A DNA stretch of 64,000 bases from Lachnospiraceae bacterium UBA3310 (GCA_002361355.1 DESQ01000042.1:62001-126000), one strand, 5' to 3'; positions 42,518-50,967 are shown, numbered from the stretch's first letter. Numbers and translations are program-made. Notes: generated by a model from the letters alone, not told the origin.

Positions 42518-43354
42518 ATGAGCTATAAGATTGTGGTGGACAGTTGCTGTGAACTGCCTGAAAATTATAAGAATGACAATAGATTCCAGATCGTCCCGCT
42601 GGGCTTGGAAGTAGGCGATTATGTTATTTTAGATGATGAAAATTTTGACCAGAAAGAATTTTTAAAAAAGGTGGCAGCTTACCCGCTCTGTCCCAAGTCG
42701 TCCTGCCCTTCCCCTGAGAAATTTATCGAGGCATATCACGATGAGGCGGAGGAGATTTATGTGGTGACCCTGTCCTCCCATCTGAGCGGCAGCTATAACA
42801 GCGCGGAGCTTGCAAAAAGCCTTTATGCCGAAAAATATGGCGAAAAGAAGATTCATGTGATGGATTCGGAGTCGGCAAGCTGTGGGGAGACGCAGCTTGT
42901 GGAAGAGATTCTTGTCTGCAAGGAAGAGGGGCTTTCCTTTGAGGAGACGGTTAAGCGGGTAGAGACTTTTAAGAGAAAGATGCGAACCTACTTTGTGCTG
43001 GATAATCTGGAGACGCTTCGCAAGAACGGACGGCTTTCCGGGGTGAAGGCGTTGGTGGCTTCCACTTTAAATATCAAGCCTGTGATGGTGGGAAATCTGG
43101 GTGTGATTGAGCAGAAAGGACAGGCAATCGGCATCAACAAAGCCCTTGCAAAAATGGCGGACTGTATTGTGAACGATGTGGAAAATCCGCAGGAGAGGAT
43201 CTTGATGATCACACACTGCAACTGTCCGGAGCGGGCGGAATTTATGAGAAACCTTATGGAGAAAAGAGCGTCCTACAGAGACGTACTGATTATGGATACC
43301 GCGGGCGTCAGCAGTATGTACGCCAACGACGGCGGCGTGATTGTGACACTCTGA
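42518..43354 (+). CDS. DegV family fatty-acid-binding protein (FakB-like)
   Basis: 278 residues, full-length DegV. Signatures: KIVVDSCCELPENY, a KSSCPSPEKFIEAY ligand loop, VTLSSHLSGSYNSAELA, VMDSESASCGETQL, NLETLRKNGRLSG, LNIKPVM and a C-terminal VSSMYANDGGVIVTL. DegV/FakB proteins bind a fatty acid and present it to the FakA kinase; no fakA is in the window. The first strand reads VVDSCCELP instead of VTDSTADLP. It has its own promoter and a shared terminator. Confidence 0.93.
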   Translation: MSYKIVVDSCCELPENYKNDNRFQIVPLGLEVGDYVILDDENFDQKEFLKKVAAYPLCPKSSCPSPEKFIEAYHDEAEEIYVVTLSSHLSGSYNSAELAKSLYAEKYGEKKIHVMDSESASCGETQLVEEILVCKEEGLSFEETVKRVETFKRKMRTYFVLDNLETLRKNGRLSGVKALVASTLNIKPVMVGNLGVIEQKGQAIGINKALAKMADCIVNDVENPQERILMITHCNCPERAEFMRNLMEKRASYRDVLIMDTAGVSSMYANDGGVIVTL

Positions 43355-43371
43355 TTTTGATGAGATTACTG

Positions 43372-43401
43372 TGGACTGACTAAGCTGGTCAGTCCATTTT
43401 T
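43372..43401. terminator. Terminator between DegV gene and LytTR regulator
   Basis: TGGACTGAC (43372-43380), 7-base loop, GTCAGTCCA (43388-43396), then TTTTT on the plus strand. The right arm overlaps the last codons of the convergent minus-strand LytTR gene. Confidence 0.8.
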
Positions 43402-44162
43402 GCTTTCAGGGATCTTTTGACGCGGGCAAGTTCCAACGGTGATACGCTGAAGATTTGTCCGTCTTTCATTGTCAGTTTGAGAAGAGAGAGCTTTTCCACA
43501 AAGGTCACGTTGACGAAGCAGTGTTCGGACACCGGCAGGAAATGCGTAAACATGGCAATCTGCGTGTAGAAATTGTGTATGGTGCTCAAGAGATCGAGCG
43601 ACCGTCCCTCTGTCAGAACCACATGGACGTAATTGCCGTCCTTTACGGCGTAGAGAATTTCGTCCTCGTAGACGTAGAGCGTATCTTTTTCACCGCGGAG
43701 TTCTATGGTGGGGATGGTCTCGGATTTTAAGTCGTAGGCGCGGTCTAACATGGTGTCAAGCTCGGCCACTTTAATCGGTTTGTTCAGATACCAGATCTGG
43801 GTCTGTAATTGTTTGCGCAGAATGCTGTGATTGGAAGACTCGGTGACATCCTCCGGCACCTCGGCGATAGCCGCCTCGATGACAGAAGGATAGTCTATTT
43901 TGGAGACGCACAGCACGATGGGGGATGTCACGCCCGCGTCGATCAGCTTTCTTGCAAGCTGAAAGCCGTTGACAGGGCCGTTCGTCATGTCGATAAAGAA
44001 GGCATCATAGAGCATGGGAGAGCGCATGACTGCCTCCACATTTCCGTAAGAATCAATATAGAGCACCCCTGTGGTACGAAGCCTCCTGTCGGAGGCGCGT
44101 CCCAAAAGCCGCTCCATCTGTTTTCTGTCCGCAATATTATCGTCACAAACCGCAATGTGCAT
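43389..44162 (-). CDS. LytTR-family response regulator
   Basis: 257 residues: receiver with HIAVCDDN and AFFIDMTNG (phospho-acceptor Asp), conserved Lys in YLNKPIKV, and a LytTR DNA-binding domain (about 155-255) with IPTIELRGEKDTLYVYEDEI, HFLPVSEHCFVNVTFVEKL and SPLELARVKRSLK. ATG 44162 follows GGTAAGGGG on the minus strand. No partner kinase is adjacent, so it is an orphan. It lies 11 bases after the DUF1294 gene in an operon led by argG, an odd pairing. Confidence 0.88.
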   Translation of the reverse strand: MHIAVCDDNIADRKQMERLLGRASDRRLRTTGVLYIDSYGNVEAVMRSPMLYDAFFIDMTNGPVNGFQLARKLIDAGVTSPIVLCVSKIDYPSVIEAAIAEVPEDVTESSNHSILRKQLQTQIWYLNKPIKVAELDTMLDRAYDLKSETIPTIELRGEKDTLYVYEDEILYAVKDGNYVHVVLTEGRSLDLLSTIHNFYTQIAMFTHFLPVSEHCFVNVTFVEKLSLLKLTMKDGQIFSVSPLELARVKRSLKAKMD

Positions 44163-44173
44163 ATAATTACCCC

Positions 44174-44467
44174 TTACCAAAAGTTCCATTCAATCGGTGA
44201 AAACACCAGCGTGAGAACCAGTATAATCTGTAAAGCCAAAATCACCGGCATTCCATACAGGAAATACCAGTGTCTTGTTTTGTGGTGAAAAAGATGCATA
44301 CCGATAATAGAGCCGAGACTGCCGCCGATGATGGCCAGCACAAAGAGGGTGGATTCCGGAATCCTCCAAGCCCGCTTTATGGCTTTTCGTTTGTCCACGC
44401 CCATCACGATGAAACTGACCACATTGACAGCAACGGCGTATAAAATAATTATATCAAAAGAATTCAT
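44174..44467 (-). CDS. DUF1294 family small membrane protein
   Basis: 97 residues (104 if the upstream GTG at 44488 is used; that GTG has AGGAG close by and lies inside the end of argG). The pattern NVVSFIVMGVDKRKAIKRAWRIPE, then FVLAIIGGSLGSIIGMHLF and HHKTRHWYFLYGMP, is typical of DUF1294: three to four membrane helices and no known function. The homologous starts I know sit close to the first helix, favouring ATG 44467. Between argG and the LytTR regulator on the minus strand. Confidence 0.85.
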   Translation of the reverse strand: MNSFDIIILYAVAVNVVSFIVMGVDKRKAIKRAWRIPESTLFVLAIIGGSLGSIIGMHLFHHKTRHWYFLYGMPVILALQIILVLTLVFSPIEWNFW

Positions 44468-44471
44468 AATT

Positions 44472-45695
44472 TTAAAGCAGCTTTTCACCCTGCTCCTGCA
44501 TCTTCATAGCGCGAACCTTGCAGGACAGGCCGAAAAGATTGATGAAGCCTTCCGCATCGTGGTGATCGTAGAGGTCTCCCGTAGTGAAGGATGCGATACT
44601 CTCATTGTACAGTGTGTAAGGGGAGGTAGTGCCGGCTTTGATGATGTTCCCCTTGTAGAGTTTAAATTTCACTTCGCCCGTCACATAGCGCTGGGTGGAC
44701 TCGATGAATGCCTGCAGCGCCTCGCGAAGCGGGGTGAACCACTTGCCTTCGTACACCACCTGGGCGAATTTATTGCCGAGATCTGCCTTGAGTGCATAGG
44801 TATCGCGGTCAAGGATAAGTTCCTCCAACTGCTGGTGTGCCTCGTAGAGGATGGTACCGCCCGGAGTCTCATAGACGCCGCGGGACTTCATGCCGACCAC
44901 ACGGTTTTCCACGATATCTACAATGCCGATGCCGTGCTTGCCGCCAAGTTCGTTCAGGGTGGCGATGATCTCGGACACCTTCATCTTCTTGCCGTTGACG
45001 GAAGTGGGAATCCCCTTCTCAAAAGTCATGGTAACATACTCGCCCTCGTCGGGAGCTTTCTCCGGCGTCGTGCCGAGTACTAACAGATGCTCGTAGTTGG
45101 GCTCGTTGGCGGGATCCTCCAGCTCAAGCCCCTCATGGCTGATATGCCACAGGTTACGGTCGCGGCTGTAGCTGGAATCTGCGGAGAAGGGGAGATTGAT
45201 GCCGTGTTTCTTACAGTACTCGATCTCCTCCTCGCGGGAGTTCAAAGTCCATTTTTCGTTTCTCCATGCGGCAATAATCTTTAAGTCGGGAGCAAGCGCT
45301 TTGATGCCGAGCTCGAAACGGATCTGGTCGTTGCCCTTGCCTGTCGCGCCGTGGCAGATGGCTGTCGCGCCCTCTTTGCGGGCGATTTCTACCAGTTTTT
45401 TTGCGATAACAGGTCTTGCCATGGAAGTACCCAGCAGATATTTGTTCTCATATACTGCGTGCGCCTGCACACAGGGAACGATAAAGTCATCACAGAACTC
45501 GTCGGTCAGGTCTTCAATATAAAGCTTGGATGCACCGCTGGAGAGCGCCCTCTCCTCGAGTCCGTCAAGCTCCTCCGCCTGACCGCAGTTACCGCAGACG
45601 CAGATTACCTCATAATCAAAATTTTCTTTTAACCAAGGGATGATAACGGTAGTATCAAGTCCGCCTGAGTAAGCAAGAACTACTTTTTCTTTCAT
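44472..45695 (-). CDS. argG: Argininosuccinate synthase
   Basis: 407 residues. It joins citrulline and aspartate with ATP to give argininosuccinate, the penultimate step of arginine synthesis. Signatures: [12 protein letters not shown] (ATP pyrophosphatase P-loop), [30 protein letters not shown], and [16 protein letters not shown] 45695 follows TGGAGAATGTT on the minus strand. It has a clear minus-strand promoter (45790-45818) and is separated from the argC-J-B-D genes by about 7 kb. argH and argF are not in the window. Confidence 0.96.
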   Translation of the reverse strand: MKEKVVLAYSGGLDTTVIIPWLKENFDYEVICVCGNCGQAEELDGLEERALSSGASKLYIEDLTDEFCDDFIVPCVQAHAVYENKYLLGTSMARPVIAKKLVEIARKEGATAICHGATGKGNDQIRFELGIKALAPDLKIIAAWRNEKWTLNSREEEIEYCKKHGINLPFSADSSYSRDRNLWHISHEGLELEDPANEPNYEHLLVLGTTPEKAPDEGEYVTMTFEKGIPTSVNGKKMKVSEIIATLNELGGKHGIGIVDIVENRVVGMKSRGVYETPGGTILYEAHQQLEELILDRDTYALKADLGNKFAQVVYEGKWFTPLREALQAFIESTQRYVTGEVKFKLYKGNIIKAGTTSPYTLYNESIASFTTGDLYDHHDAEGFINLFGLSCKVRAMKMQEQGEKLL

Positions 45696-45789
45696 AACAT
45701 TCTCCATTCTGCGCACGTTACAATCATCTTTGGTGGGATTTTCAGTCTTGTGCCGGGTGCGCGCCGGTTCCTACCCTCCATATTTTCTA

Positions 45790-45818
45790 ATTTTACAACA
45801 AGCGAGGATAGAATGCAA
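45790..45818 (-). promoter_or_regulatory. Sigma-A-type promoter for argG
   Basis: On the minus strand: TTGCAT (45818-45813), 17-base spacer, TAAAAT (45795-45790). The leader to ATG 45695 is about 85 bases and contains AGGGTAGGAACCGG, which faintly resembles a T-box core but lacks the rest of that structure. Confidence 0.55.
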
Positions 45819-45825
45819 GTGTAAA

Positions 45826-45868
45826 TTTATGCATATTTTAAATGAATATAACGTATATTGTGCATAAA
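45826..45868. promoter_or_regulatory. Nested palindromes in the divergent argG control region
   Basis: TTTATGCA (45826-45833) is an inverted repeat of TGCATAAA (45861-45868), enclosing AATATA-ACG-TATATT (45845-45859). They sit between the argG promoter and the lipoprotein promoter. AT-rich palindromes here are candidate ArgR or other operator sites; none fits the ARG-box consensus exactly. Confidence 0.35.
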
Positions 45869-45880
45869 ATAAAAAAATAA

Positions 45881-45909
45881 TTGAATAATATTCGAAAACG
45901 GTGTATTAT
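45881..45909 (+). promoter_or_regulatory. Sigma-A-type promoter for the DUF3298-like lipoprotein
   Basis: TTGAAT (45881-45886), 17-base spacer, TATTAT (45904-45909). The -35 overlaps the palindrome GAATAATATTC. Confidence 0.55.
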
Positions 45910-45950
45910 TATGCGGTACGGAATTACACAAACGGGGAGGAAAAACTTCT

Positions 45951-46742
45951 GTGGCAGTTGAAAGAATAACGAAAGGACAAATTGGAGCTGTTGCGATAAA
46001 TTTCTGTATGTTTGCTTTTTTGCTGGCCGGCTGTGGTAAAAAAGCGAACCAAGCAGAAATTGCGGAACCCGATACTGCTATTAAAAGCGTTTCGCAGGAG
46101 GAAACAGAAGCTGATGTGGAAGAAAATGCCGGAGAAACCATTGAACCGGAAAATAAGTATTATATTGCCGAAGATCAGGATGTGGATTATGATGAGACAG
46201 AATATGGAAAGATAAAACAGGAACAGGAAGCGTTTACGGAGCAGGATGGCAGAAACTTCTTTTATTATGATATGGAGTGCTTTTATTTTAATGAGACTTA
46301 TCCCGTAGTCCTGAATGAAACTTTACAATCCTATTATGATTCGAAAAAAGAGTCATATCAACATGATTCAGAAACCTATGCTGACGAATCGTTTAAGGAT
46401 GCACCAAGCACACCATTTGACAAGTTGATGTTTCAGCGCATCACCTATGCCGGTGATGATTATGTTAGTTTACTGTTTATTGATGTCGATTGGGGTCCGG
46501 CGCATCCGTATTCAGCATTGGACGGTGTTACCATTGATTGCAGCACAGGAGAGATTGTTGACGTGGATCGGTTTATAGATGATTCTGACGAAGAGATAGA
46601 AGAGCATATAAAGGCGGCATTAGGTAAAGACATTGTATATGACCAGGAAACGTGGGATTATTATATTACAGATAAAGAAGTTGTATTTTTTTATTCTGAT
46701 CCGAGATTTCAGGAACCAGTAGCAACAGAAAGATTGAGATAA
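45951..46742 (+). CDS. DUF3298/DUF4163-like lipoprotein
   Basis: 263 residues from a GTG start. The hydrophobic N-terminus ends in lipobox LLAGCGKK (Cys about 26), then an acidic linker (about 35-90), then a domain with FYYDMECFYFNETYPVVLNE, WGPAHPYSALDGVTIDCSTG and VDRFID, resembling the DUF3298 (RsiV-like) fold. RsiV homologs bind lysozyme, but there is no sigma factor here, so I claim only the fold. The gene is AT-richer than argG beside it and opens the accessory stretch. Confidence 0.75.
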   Translation: MAVERITKGQIGAVAINFCMFAFLLAGCGKKANQAEIAEPDTAIKSVSQEETEADVEENAGETIEPENKYYIAEDQDVDYDETEYGKIKQEQEAFTEQDGRNFFYYDMECFYFNETYPVVLNETLQSYYDSKKESYQHDSETYADESFKDAPSTPFDKLMFQRITYAGDDYVSLLFIDVDWGPAHPYSALDGVTIDCSTGEIVDVDRFIDDSDEEIEEHIKAALGKDIVYDQETWDYYITDKEVVFFYSDPRFQEPVATERLR

Positions 46743-46811
46743 ACCTGGAGAAATTTTTGAGTAAATAGGGAGGAAATGAGATTTTATGCAAGAAATGATA
46801 GGGGATGAGGA

Positions 46812-47606
46812 ATGAAAGAACATATTGCAGAATGTATCAATATATTGGGGAAATTCTGTGGGAAAAGGGATATTTCCGAACTGACAGCAGAACAGATTTA
46901 CAACCGGTATGGAGTGAACCAGGTTGACATTATGGTTCTCTTTGGCGGAAGTATTATTTGCGGCGGGGATGTGCTTGCCCGGGCAATGCAAAATAATATT
47001 GCAAAAAACTACATTATTGTCGGCGGAGAAGGCCACACAACGGAAACATTACGGCAAAGGGTGCATAAAGATTATCCGCAGATAGAAACGGACGGATTAT
47101 CTGAGGCACAGATATTTGAATCTTATCTGGAATACCGCTATGGATTACATGCTGATTATCTGGAATGCAAATCGACAAATTGTGGAAACAATATCACATA
47201 TTTACTAGATCTTATCAAGGAGAAGCAGATACCTTTTACGTCGATCATTTTCGCGCAGGATGCAACGATGCAGCATAGGATGGAGGCAGGGCTTAGAAAA
47301 TTTGTCAAAGATATCGAGATTATCAATTTCGCTACATATGAAGCGAATGTCGTTGTAAAAAACGCAGAACTTAGCTTAGAAAGAGAAATATATGGAATGT
47401 GGGATTTAGAGAGATATATTACATTGTTAATGGGAGAAATACCGCGATTGACTGATGATCCGGAGGGATATGGCCCGAAAGGGAAAGGTTTTATAGCACA
47501 TGTGGAAATACCGTTAGCGGTCAGGAATGCTTTTTTAGAATTAAGACAGGAGTATGCAGACAGCATTCGTGAAGCGAATCCACTATATGCATCGGATCGC
47601 GGTTAA
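46812..47606 (+). CDS. DUF218/YdcF family protein
   Basis: 264 residues, soluble. DUF218 hallmarks: VDIMVLFGGSIICGGDVLARAM, NYIIVGGEGHTTETLR, a Glu/Asp motif region CKSTNCGNNITYLLDLI and SIIFAQDATMQHRMEAGL. The function of cytoplasmic YdcF-type proteins is unknown; S-adenosylmethionine binding has been reported for the E. coli member. A ten-codon frame (46776) with a good ribosome site precedes it. AT-rich like its neighbours. It is the second DUF218 gene in this window (the other is at 25003). Confidence 0.85.
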   Translation: MKEHIAECINILGKFCGKRDISELTAEQIYNRYGVNQVDIMVLFGGSIICGGDVLARAMQNNIAKNYIIVGGEGHTTETLRQRVHKDYPQIETDGLSEAQIFESYLEYRYGLHADYLECKSTNCGNNITYLLDLIKEKQIPFTSIIFAQDATMQHRMEAGLRKFVKDIEIINFATYEANVVVKNAELSLEREIYGMWDLERYITLLMGEIPRLTDDPEGYGPKGKGFIAHVEIPLAVRNAFLELRQEYADSIREANPLYASDRG

Positions 47607-47726
47607 CTGTTATAAGGTTTGACGGAACAAAGCCCGTTGAAGAAAATAAAAATATATCTATAGGACAGATACAAAAATTAATTCCCAATTATCAGACTGG
47701 AAAAACCGAATGTAAGGGTGGTAATT

Positions 47727-48269
47727 ATGGACAAGAAAATGGTTGTAAATGAAAAAGAATATGAGATACTTAAGTTATTGGGAAAGGGGAAAGGCGGGTA
47801 CTCTTACCTGGCAAGCGACGGGACTCAAAAATACGTTCTCAAGCAAATTCACCATGAACCCTGTGATTATTATCAATTTGGCAATAAGATTGAAGCAGAA
47901 GTAAACGACTATAACAGGCTAAAGAAAATCGGAATCAAAATGCCTGCCATGATTGATGTTGATATAAAAGAAGAACGTATTTTAAAGGAGTTTATTGACG
48001 GCGATACCATTTACGAGTTAATTTTGCAAGATAAGATGAAACCGGTCTATGTTGATCAGGTACATGACATGTGCGTTTTGCTATATGCTGCCCATACGAA
48101 TATAGATTATTTCCCGACAAACTTTGTAGTGCAGAATGAAGAGGTTTATTATATTGATTTTGAGTGCAACGAATATATGGACGAATGGAGTTTTGAAAAT
48201 TGGGGCATTAAATACTGGTCAAAAACGCCTGAGTTTTTGCAATATGTGAGAAAGGAACTTTTAAAATGA
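47727..48269 (+). CDS. Protein-kinase-like (RIO/aminoglycoside-kinase-type) protein
   Basis: 180 residues. The N-lobe reads KLLGKGKGGYSYLASDG (glycine-rich loop) and KYVLKQIHHE (ATP-binding Lys); LKEFIDGDTIYELIL marks the hinge; the C-lobe has HTNIDYFPTNFVV and VYYIDFECNEY in place of HxDxxxxN and DFG, as in small atypical kinases. The catalytic HxD Asp appears kept (TNIDYFPTNF). Substrate unknown. ATG 47727 follows AAGGGTGG; the frame opens nine bases earlier at a GTG. Confidence 0.75.
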   Translation: MDKKMVVNEKEYEILKLLGKGKGGYSYLASDGTQKYVLKQIHHEPCDYYQFGNKIEAEVNDYNRLKKIGIKMPAMIDVDIKEERILKEFIDGDTIYELILQDKMKPVYVDQVHDMCVLLYAAHTNIDYFPTNFVVQNEEVYYIDFECNEYMDEWSFENWGIKYWSKTPEFLQYVRKELLK

Positions 48270-48316
48270 AAATCGTACCTACACTACTGATTACATATGG
48301 GGAGGCGGATAGGTGA
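48266..48316 (+). CDS. Possible 16-codon coupling peptide
   Basis: An ATG on the stop of the kinase-like gene opens MKIVPTLLITYGEADR and closes on the GTG of the hydrolase (ATGA and GTGA overlaps on both sides). It may keep translation coupled across the junction or be chance. Confidence 0.2.
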   Translation: MKIVPTLLITYGEADR

Positions 48317-49128
48317 CCGAAAAAACATATAAAACACCATTGGGTACGATTCACTATTGGATTCACATCATGGATGCCGATATGCCAACGTTGGCATTTT
48401 TACCGGGATTGACGGCAGACCATAGACTGTTTGATAAACAAATGGAATATTTTGAAAACAGGTACAATGTTTTTGTGTGGGATGCGCCTGCCCACGCAGC
48501 CTCATGGCCGTTTCAATTTGATTTCGATTTGATGGACAAAGCAAAATGGCTGAATGGTATTTTTGAACAGGAGAAAATAACAAGGCCTGTTATTATAGGG
48601 CAATCCATGGGCGGCTATGTAGGACAGGCATATGCGGAACTGTTTCCTTCGAATTTAAAAGGGTTTGTTTCTATTGATTCAGCCCCATTGCAAAGAAGGT
48701 ATGTAACGGGAATTGAGATTTGGTTATTAAAGCGGATGGAGCCGGTTTATTTTTGTTATCCGTGGAAATGGCTGCTAAAGTCAGGGACAAACGGAGTCGC
48801 AGTATCTGCATACGGAAGAAAATTGATGCATGATATGATGATGGTGTATGACGGGGATAAAAAACGGTATTCCCAAATAGCGGGCAATGGGTTTAAAATC
48901 CTTGCAGATGCAATGGAAATGGACTTGCCATATGAAATAAAATGCCCTGCATTGTTAATCTGTGGAGAGAAAGATCGTGCCGGTTCATGCATCAGATACA
49001 ATAAAGCATGGCATCGAAATACGGATATACCTTTGGAATGGATAAAAAATGCGGGACATAATGCAAATACAGATAAGCCGGAAACGGTTAACAGATTGAT
49101 TGAAAGCTTGGTTAAGAAAGTACAGTAG
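48313..49128 (+). CDS. Alpha/beta hydrolase
   Basis: 271 residues, cytoplasmic. HG-like LPGLTADHRLFDKQ, nucleophile elbow VIIGQSMGGYVGQAYAE, acid in LLICGEKDRAGSC and catalytic His in IKNAGHNANTDKP: all catalytic positions present. It belongs to the broad lipase/peroxidase-type family; substrate unknown. GTG 48313 follows GGGGAGG with seven-base spacing. Part of the accessory stretch. Confidence 0.9.
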   Translation: MTEKTYKTPLGTIHYWIHIMDADMPTLAFLPGLTADHRLFDKQMEYFENRYNVFVWDAPAHAASWPFQFDFDLMDKAKWLNGIFEQEKITRPVIIGQSMGGYVGQAYAELFPSNLKGFVSIDSAPLQRRYVTGIEIWLLKRMEPVYFCYPWKWLLKSGTNGVAVSAYGRKLMHDMMMVYDGDKKRYSQIAGNGFKILADAMEMDLPYEIKCPALLICGEKDRAGSCIRYNKAWHRNTDIPLEWIKNAGHNANTDKPETVNRLIESLVKKVQ

Positions 49129-49166
49129 CAATATGTGACGTGACTGATTGCGACAAGGAGATCGTT

Positions 49167-49391
49167 ATGGGATATTTGATTTCAGAGACAACAAAGGAAG
49201 AACGGGAACAGATTGTCAGTGACTCCCTTGGCAATATCAGTGCTAACTGTGACGGCTGTATGGCAGGGCTTGCCGATATGTATCAGGATTACATTGACGG
49301 TAAAAAAGAGCTAAGTCAGATAAATATGGAATTTCATGCAAGATATATCAAGGAGGATGACAGCCCCGGCAGAAGTGGTTGTGGCTATTGA
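49167..49391 (+). CDS. Small hypothetical protein with Cys motifs (74 residues)
   Basis: ATG 49167 follows AAGGAG with six-base spacing; an upstream in-frame ATG at 49140 lacks a ribosome site. The product (MGYLISETTKEEREQIVSD...) has a CDGC motif near residue 25 and a C-terminal GRSGCGY. It is acidic and soluble. I recall similar short Cys-containing proteins in clostridia but no function. Confidence 0.6.
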   Translation: MGYLISETTKEEREQIVSDSLGNISANCDGCMAGLADMYQDYIDGKKELSQINMEFHARYIKEDDSPGRSGCGY

Positions 49392-49431
49392 TATGAAAAA
49401 TTTCGGATTGTAGTTTGAGGGACGGCAGATT

Positions 49432-49941
49432 ATGATACTTGAGACGGACAGATTATATTTAAGAGAAATGAATCAGGCTGATTACGGCGCGCTGTGTAAA
49501 ATATTGCAGGATGAGGAAACCATGTATGCGTATGAGGGAGCGTTTAGCGATGAAGAAACGCAGGAGTGGCTTGACAGACAGCTTTTCCGCTATCAGAGAT
49601 GGGGCTTTGGATTATGGGCGGTAATCCTGAAAGAAACAGGGGAAATGATCGGGCAATGCGGACTCACCATGCAGCCCTGGAAGGATGAGGAGGTATTGGA
49701 GATCGGTTATCTTTTCAGGCGGCAGTACTGGCACAAGGGTTATGCCACAGAAGCTGCCAAAGCGTGCAAGAAATATGCTTTTGAAGTATTGGAAAAAGAT
49801 GAGGTCTGTTCCATCATCAGGGATACGAATACGGCTTCGCAGAATGTGGCGGTCAGAAACGGCATGACGGTTGTAGATCATTGGGTGAAACATTACAGAG
49901 GCGTGGATATGCCGCATGACCGCTATGTGGTTACACGGTGA
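49432..49941 (+). CDS. GNAT acetyltransferase (RimJ/RimL type)
   Basis: 169 residues. Starts MILETDRLYLREMNQADYGA, then WAVILKETGEMIGQCGL, EIGYLFRRQYWHKGYATEAA (acetyl-CoA loop), IRDTNTASQNVAVRNGM and a final V. This is the RimJ/RimL-like GNAT pattern; such enzymes acetylate N-termini or small molecules. Substrate unknown. Immediately downstream lies a decayed P-loop gene. Confidence 0.92.
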   Translation: MILETDRLYLREMNQADYGALCKILQDEETMYAYEGAFSDEETQEWLDRQLFRYQRWGFGLWAVILKETGEMIGQCGLTMQPWKDEEVLEIGYLFRRQYWHKGYATEAAKACKKYAFEVLEKDEVCSIIRDTNTASQNVAVRNGMTVVDHWVKHYRGVDMPHDRYVVTR

Positions 49942-49961
49942 ACTTATATATGGAGAAAAGG

Positions 49962-50015
49962 ATGTTAAAAGCAATAATCATCGGAAGCCCCGGTGCGGGG
50001 AAAAGCACTTTTTGA
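49962..50015 (+). pseudogene. Truncated P-loop ATPase gene (FlaR/adenylate-kinase-like N-terminus only)
   Basis: ATG 49962 with AAAAGG upstream encodes MLKAIIIGSPGAGKSTF and then stops (TGA 50013-50015). This is the start of an AAA/FlaR-type 'topology modulation' ATPase, whose homologs continue for about 150 residues. No continuation was found in other frames in the next 120 bases, so the rest is deleted rather than frameshifted. Confidence 0.65.
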
Positions 50016-50136
50016 AGCGTTTATATTGGGAAACGTGATAAAATAAGGATAGCTTAATAATACTTACATGATGTTCTTTGATATACTGAACACATGTATA
50101 AAACGATTGATTGTTGATATGTAGGAGGAACAAAAA

Positions 50137-50406
50137 ATGATGTATCCGTTTATGACATTGGAAGATAATACGGAAATTGTTCATTCAGAACAATTGGAAA
50201 ATGGTGAGGTAAAGGTATATATAGAAACGCCGAATGAAGTGGATTGTTTTCACAATATGACATGTTATCTGCCATCCTATCGGGTAGAGGTTAATGGCTA
50301 TTCAGAAGATGAGGTTAAGTATTTTATGGATATTATTAAATCTACGGCACATCTAATTATTGAGTTTTCAAAAGAGGGGGGATTCATGAATGCCTCAGGT
50401 TTTTAG
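50137..50406 (+). CDS. Small hypothetical protein paired with a DUF4160 remnant
   Basis: 89 residues after a strong AGGAGGAACAAAAA site. It starts MMYPFMTLEDNTEIVHSE and ends EFSKEGGFMNASGF. From memory, similar small proteins are commonly encoded just before a DUF4160 gene in Lachnospiraceae, and here its end overlaps a DUF4160-like start by 17 bases. Such pairs look toxin-antitoxin-like, but that is inference. The partner here is truncated. Confidence 0.65.
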   Translation: MMYPFMTLEDNTEIVHSEQLENGEVKVYIETPNEVDCFHNMTCYLPSYRVEVNGYSEDEVKYFMDIIKSTAHLIIEFSKEGGFMNASGF

Positions 50407-50476
50407 AATTGGATCTTATTGGGTTTATTTTTCGGCAAATGAAGGCAGAAAATTTCATTTAGGGAGAAGAACATGA
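50390..50476 (+). pseudogene. Truncated DUF4160 gene
   Basis: ATG 50390 opens MPQVFRIGSYWVYFSANEG, the conserved start of DUF4160, then runs into unrelated RKFHLGRRT and a stop at 50474-50476. The DUF4160 core (the IHVHV-type motif and downstream region) is missing, and the acetyltransferase gene begins at 50473. A deletion has removed about two thirds of the gene. Confidence 0.6.
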
Positions 50477-50967
50477 TTTACAGACTGGCGCAGGAAAGTG
50501 ATATAGACGCGGTTTGCGGGCTGATAAAAGTAGCCATCGGCAGTATGGAAAAGCAGCGAATTTTTCAATGGGACGACATATATCCTGCAAGGGAAGATTT
50601 TCTGGATGATATTCGGAAAAAACAGCTTTATGCTGGCATAGTGGATGATGATGTCGCCGTAGTGTATACTGTAAATAAAGACTGCGAGAAGGAATATGAA
50701 AACGGAAGATGGAACTATCCGGATTGTGAGTATCGCATTATCCATCGACTGTGTGTGAATCCGGCATACCAAAACCGGGGTATCGCAAAAAGCACACTGG
50801 CTCATATTGAGGAGGAATTGCGAAAAAGTAACATTGAAGCAGTGCGGCTTGACGCGTTTAGCGAGAACCCTTTTGCGCTGTCACTGTATTTTAATGCAGG
50901 ATATAAAAAGGTCGGCTTTGCAGATTGGAGAAAGGGAAGATTTTATCTTTTGGAAAAGCGGCTATGA
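50473..50967 (+). CDS. GNAT acetyltransferase
   Basis: 164 residues. YRLAQESDIDAVCGLIKVA at the start, a beta-strand AGIVDDDVAVVYTVN, RLCVNPAYQNRGIAKSTL (acetyl-CoA binding R/Q-x-x-G-x-G/A) and EAVRLDAFSENPFALSLYFN, all GNAT features. Small-molecule acetyltransferase of unknown substrate. GGGAGAAGAAC precedes the ATG. The next gene starts on its stop codon. Confidence 0.9.
   Translation: MIYRLAQESDIDAVCGLIKVAIGSMEKQRIFQWDDIYPAREDFLDDIRKKQLYAGIVDDDVAVVYTVNKDCEKEYENGRWNYPDCEYRIIHRLCVNPAYQNRGIAKSTLAHIEEELRKSNIEAVRLDAFSENPFALSLYFNAGYKKVGFADWRKGRFYLLEKRL

Noticed and set aside
45695..45795. T-box riboswitch in the argG leader (AGGGTAGGAACCGG)
   Set aside because: The core differs from the T-box consensus by an inserted base, the leader from the mapped promoter is only about 85 bases, and neither a Stem I nor a terminator is present.
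46776..46808. Ten-codon frame before the second DUF218 gene
   Set aside because: It has a good ribosome site but is too short to assess; it may simply be the spacer of the next gene.
47620..47752. Open frame of about 45 codons before the kinase-like gene
   Set aside because: It has no ATG, GTG or TTG start and overlaps the real gene; it might be a gene remnant but I cannot name it.
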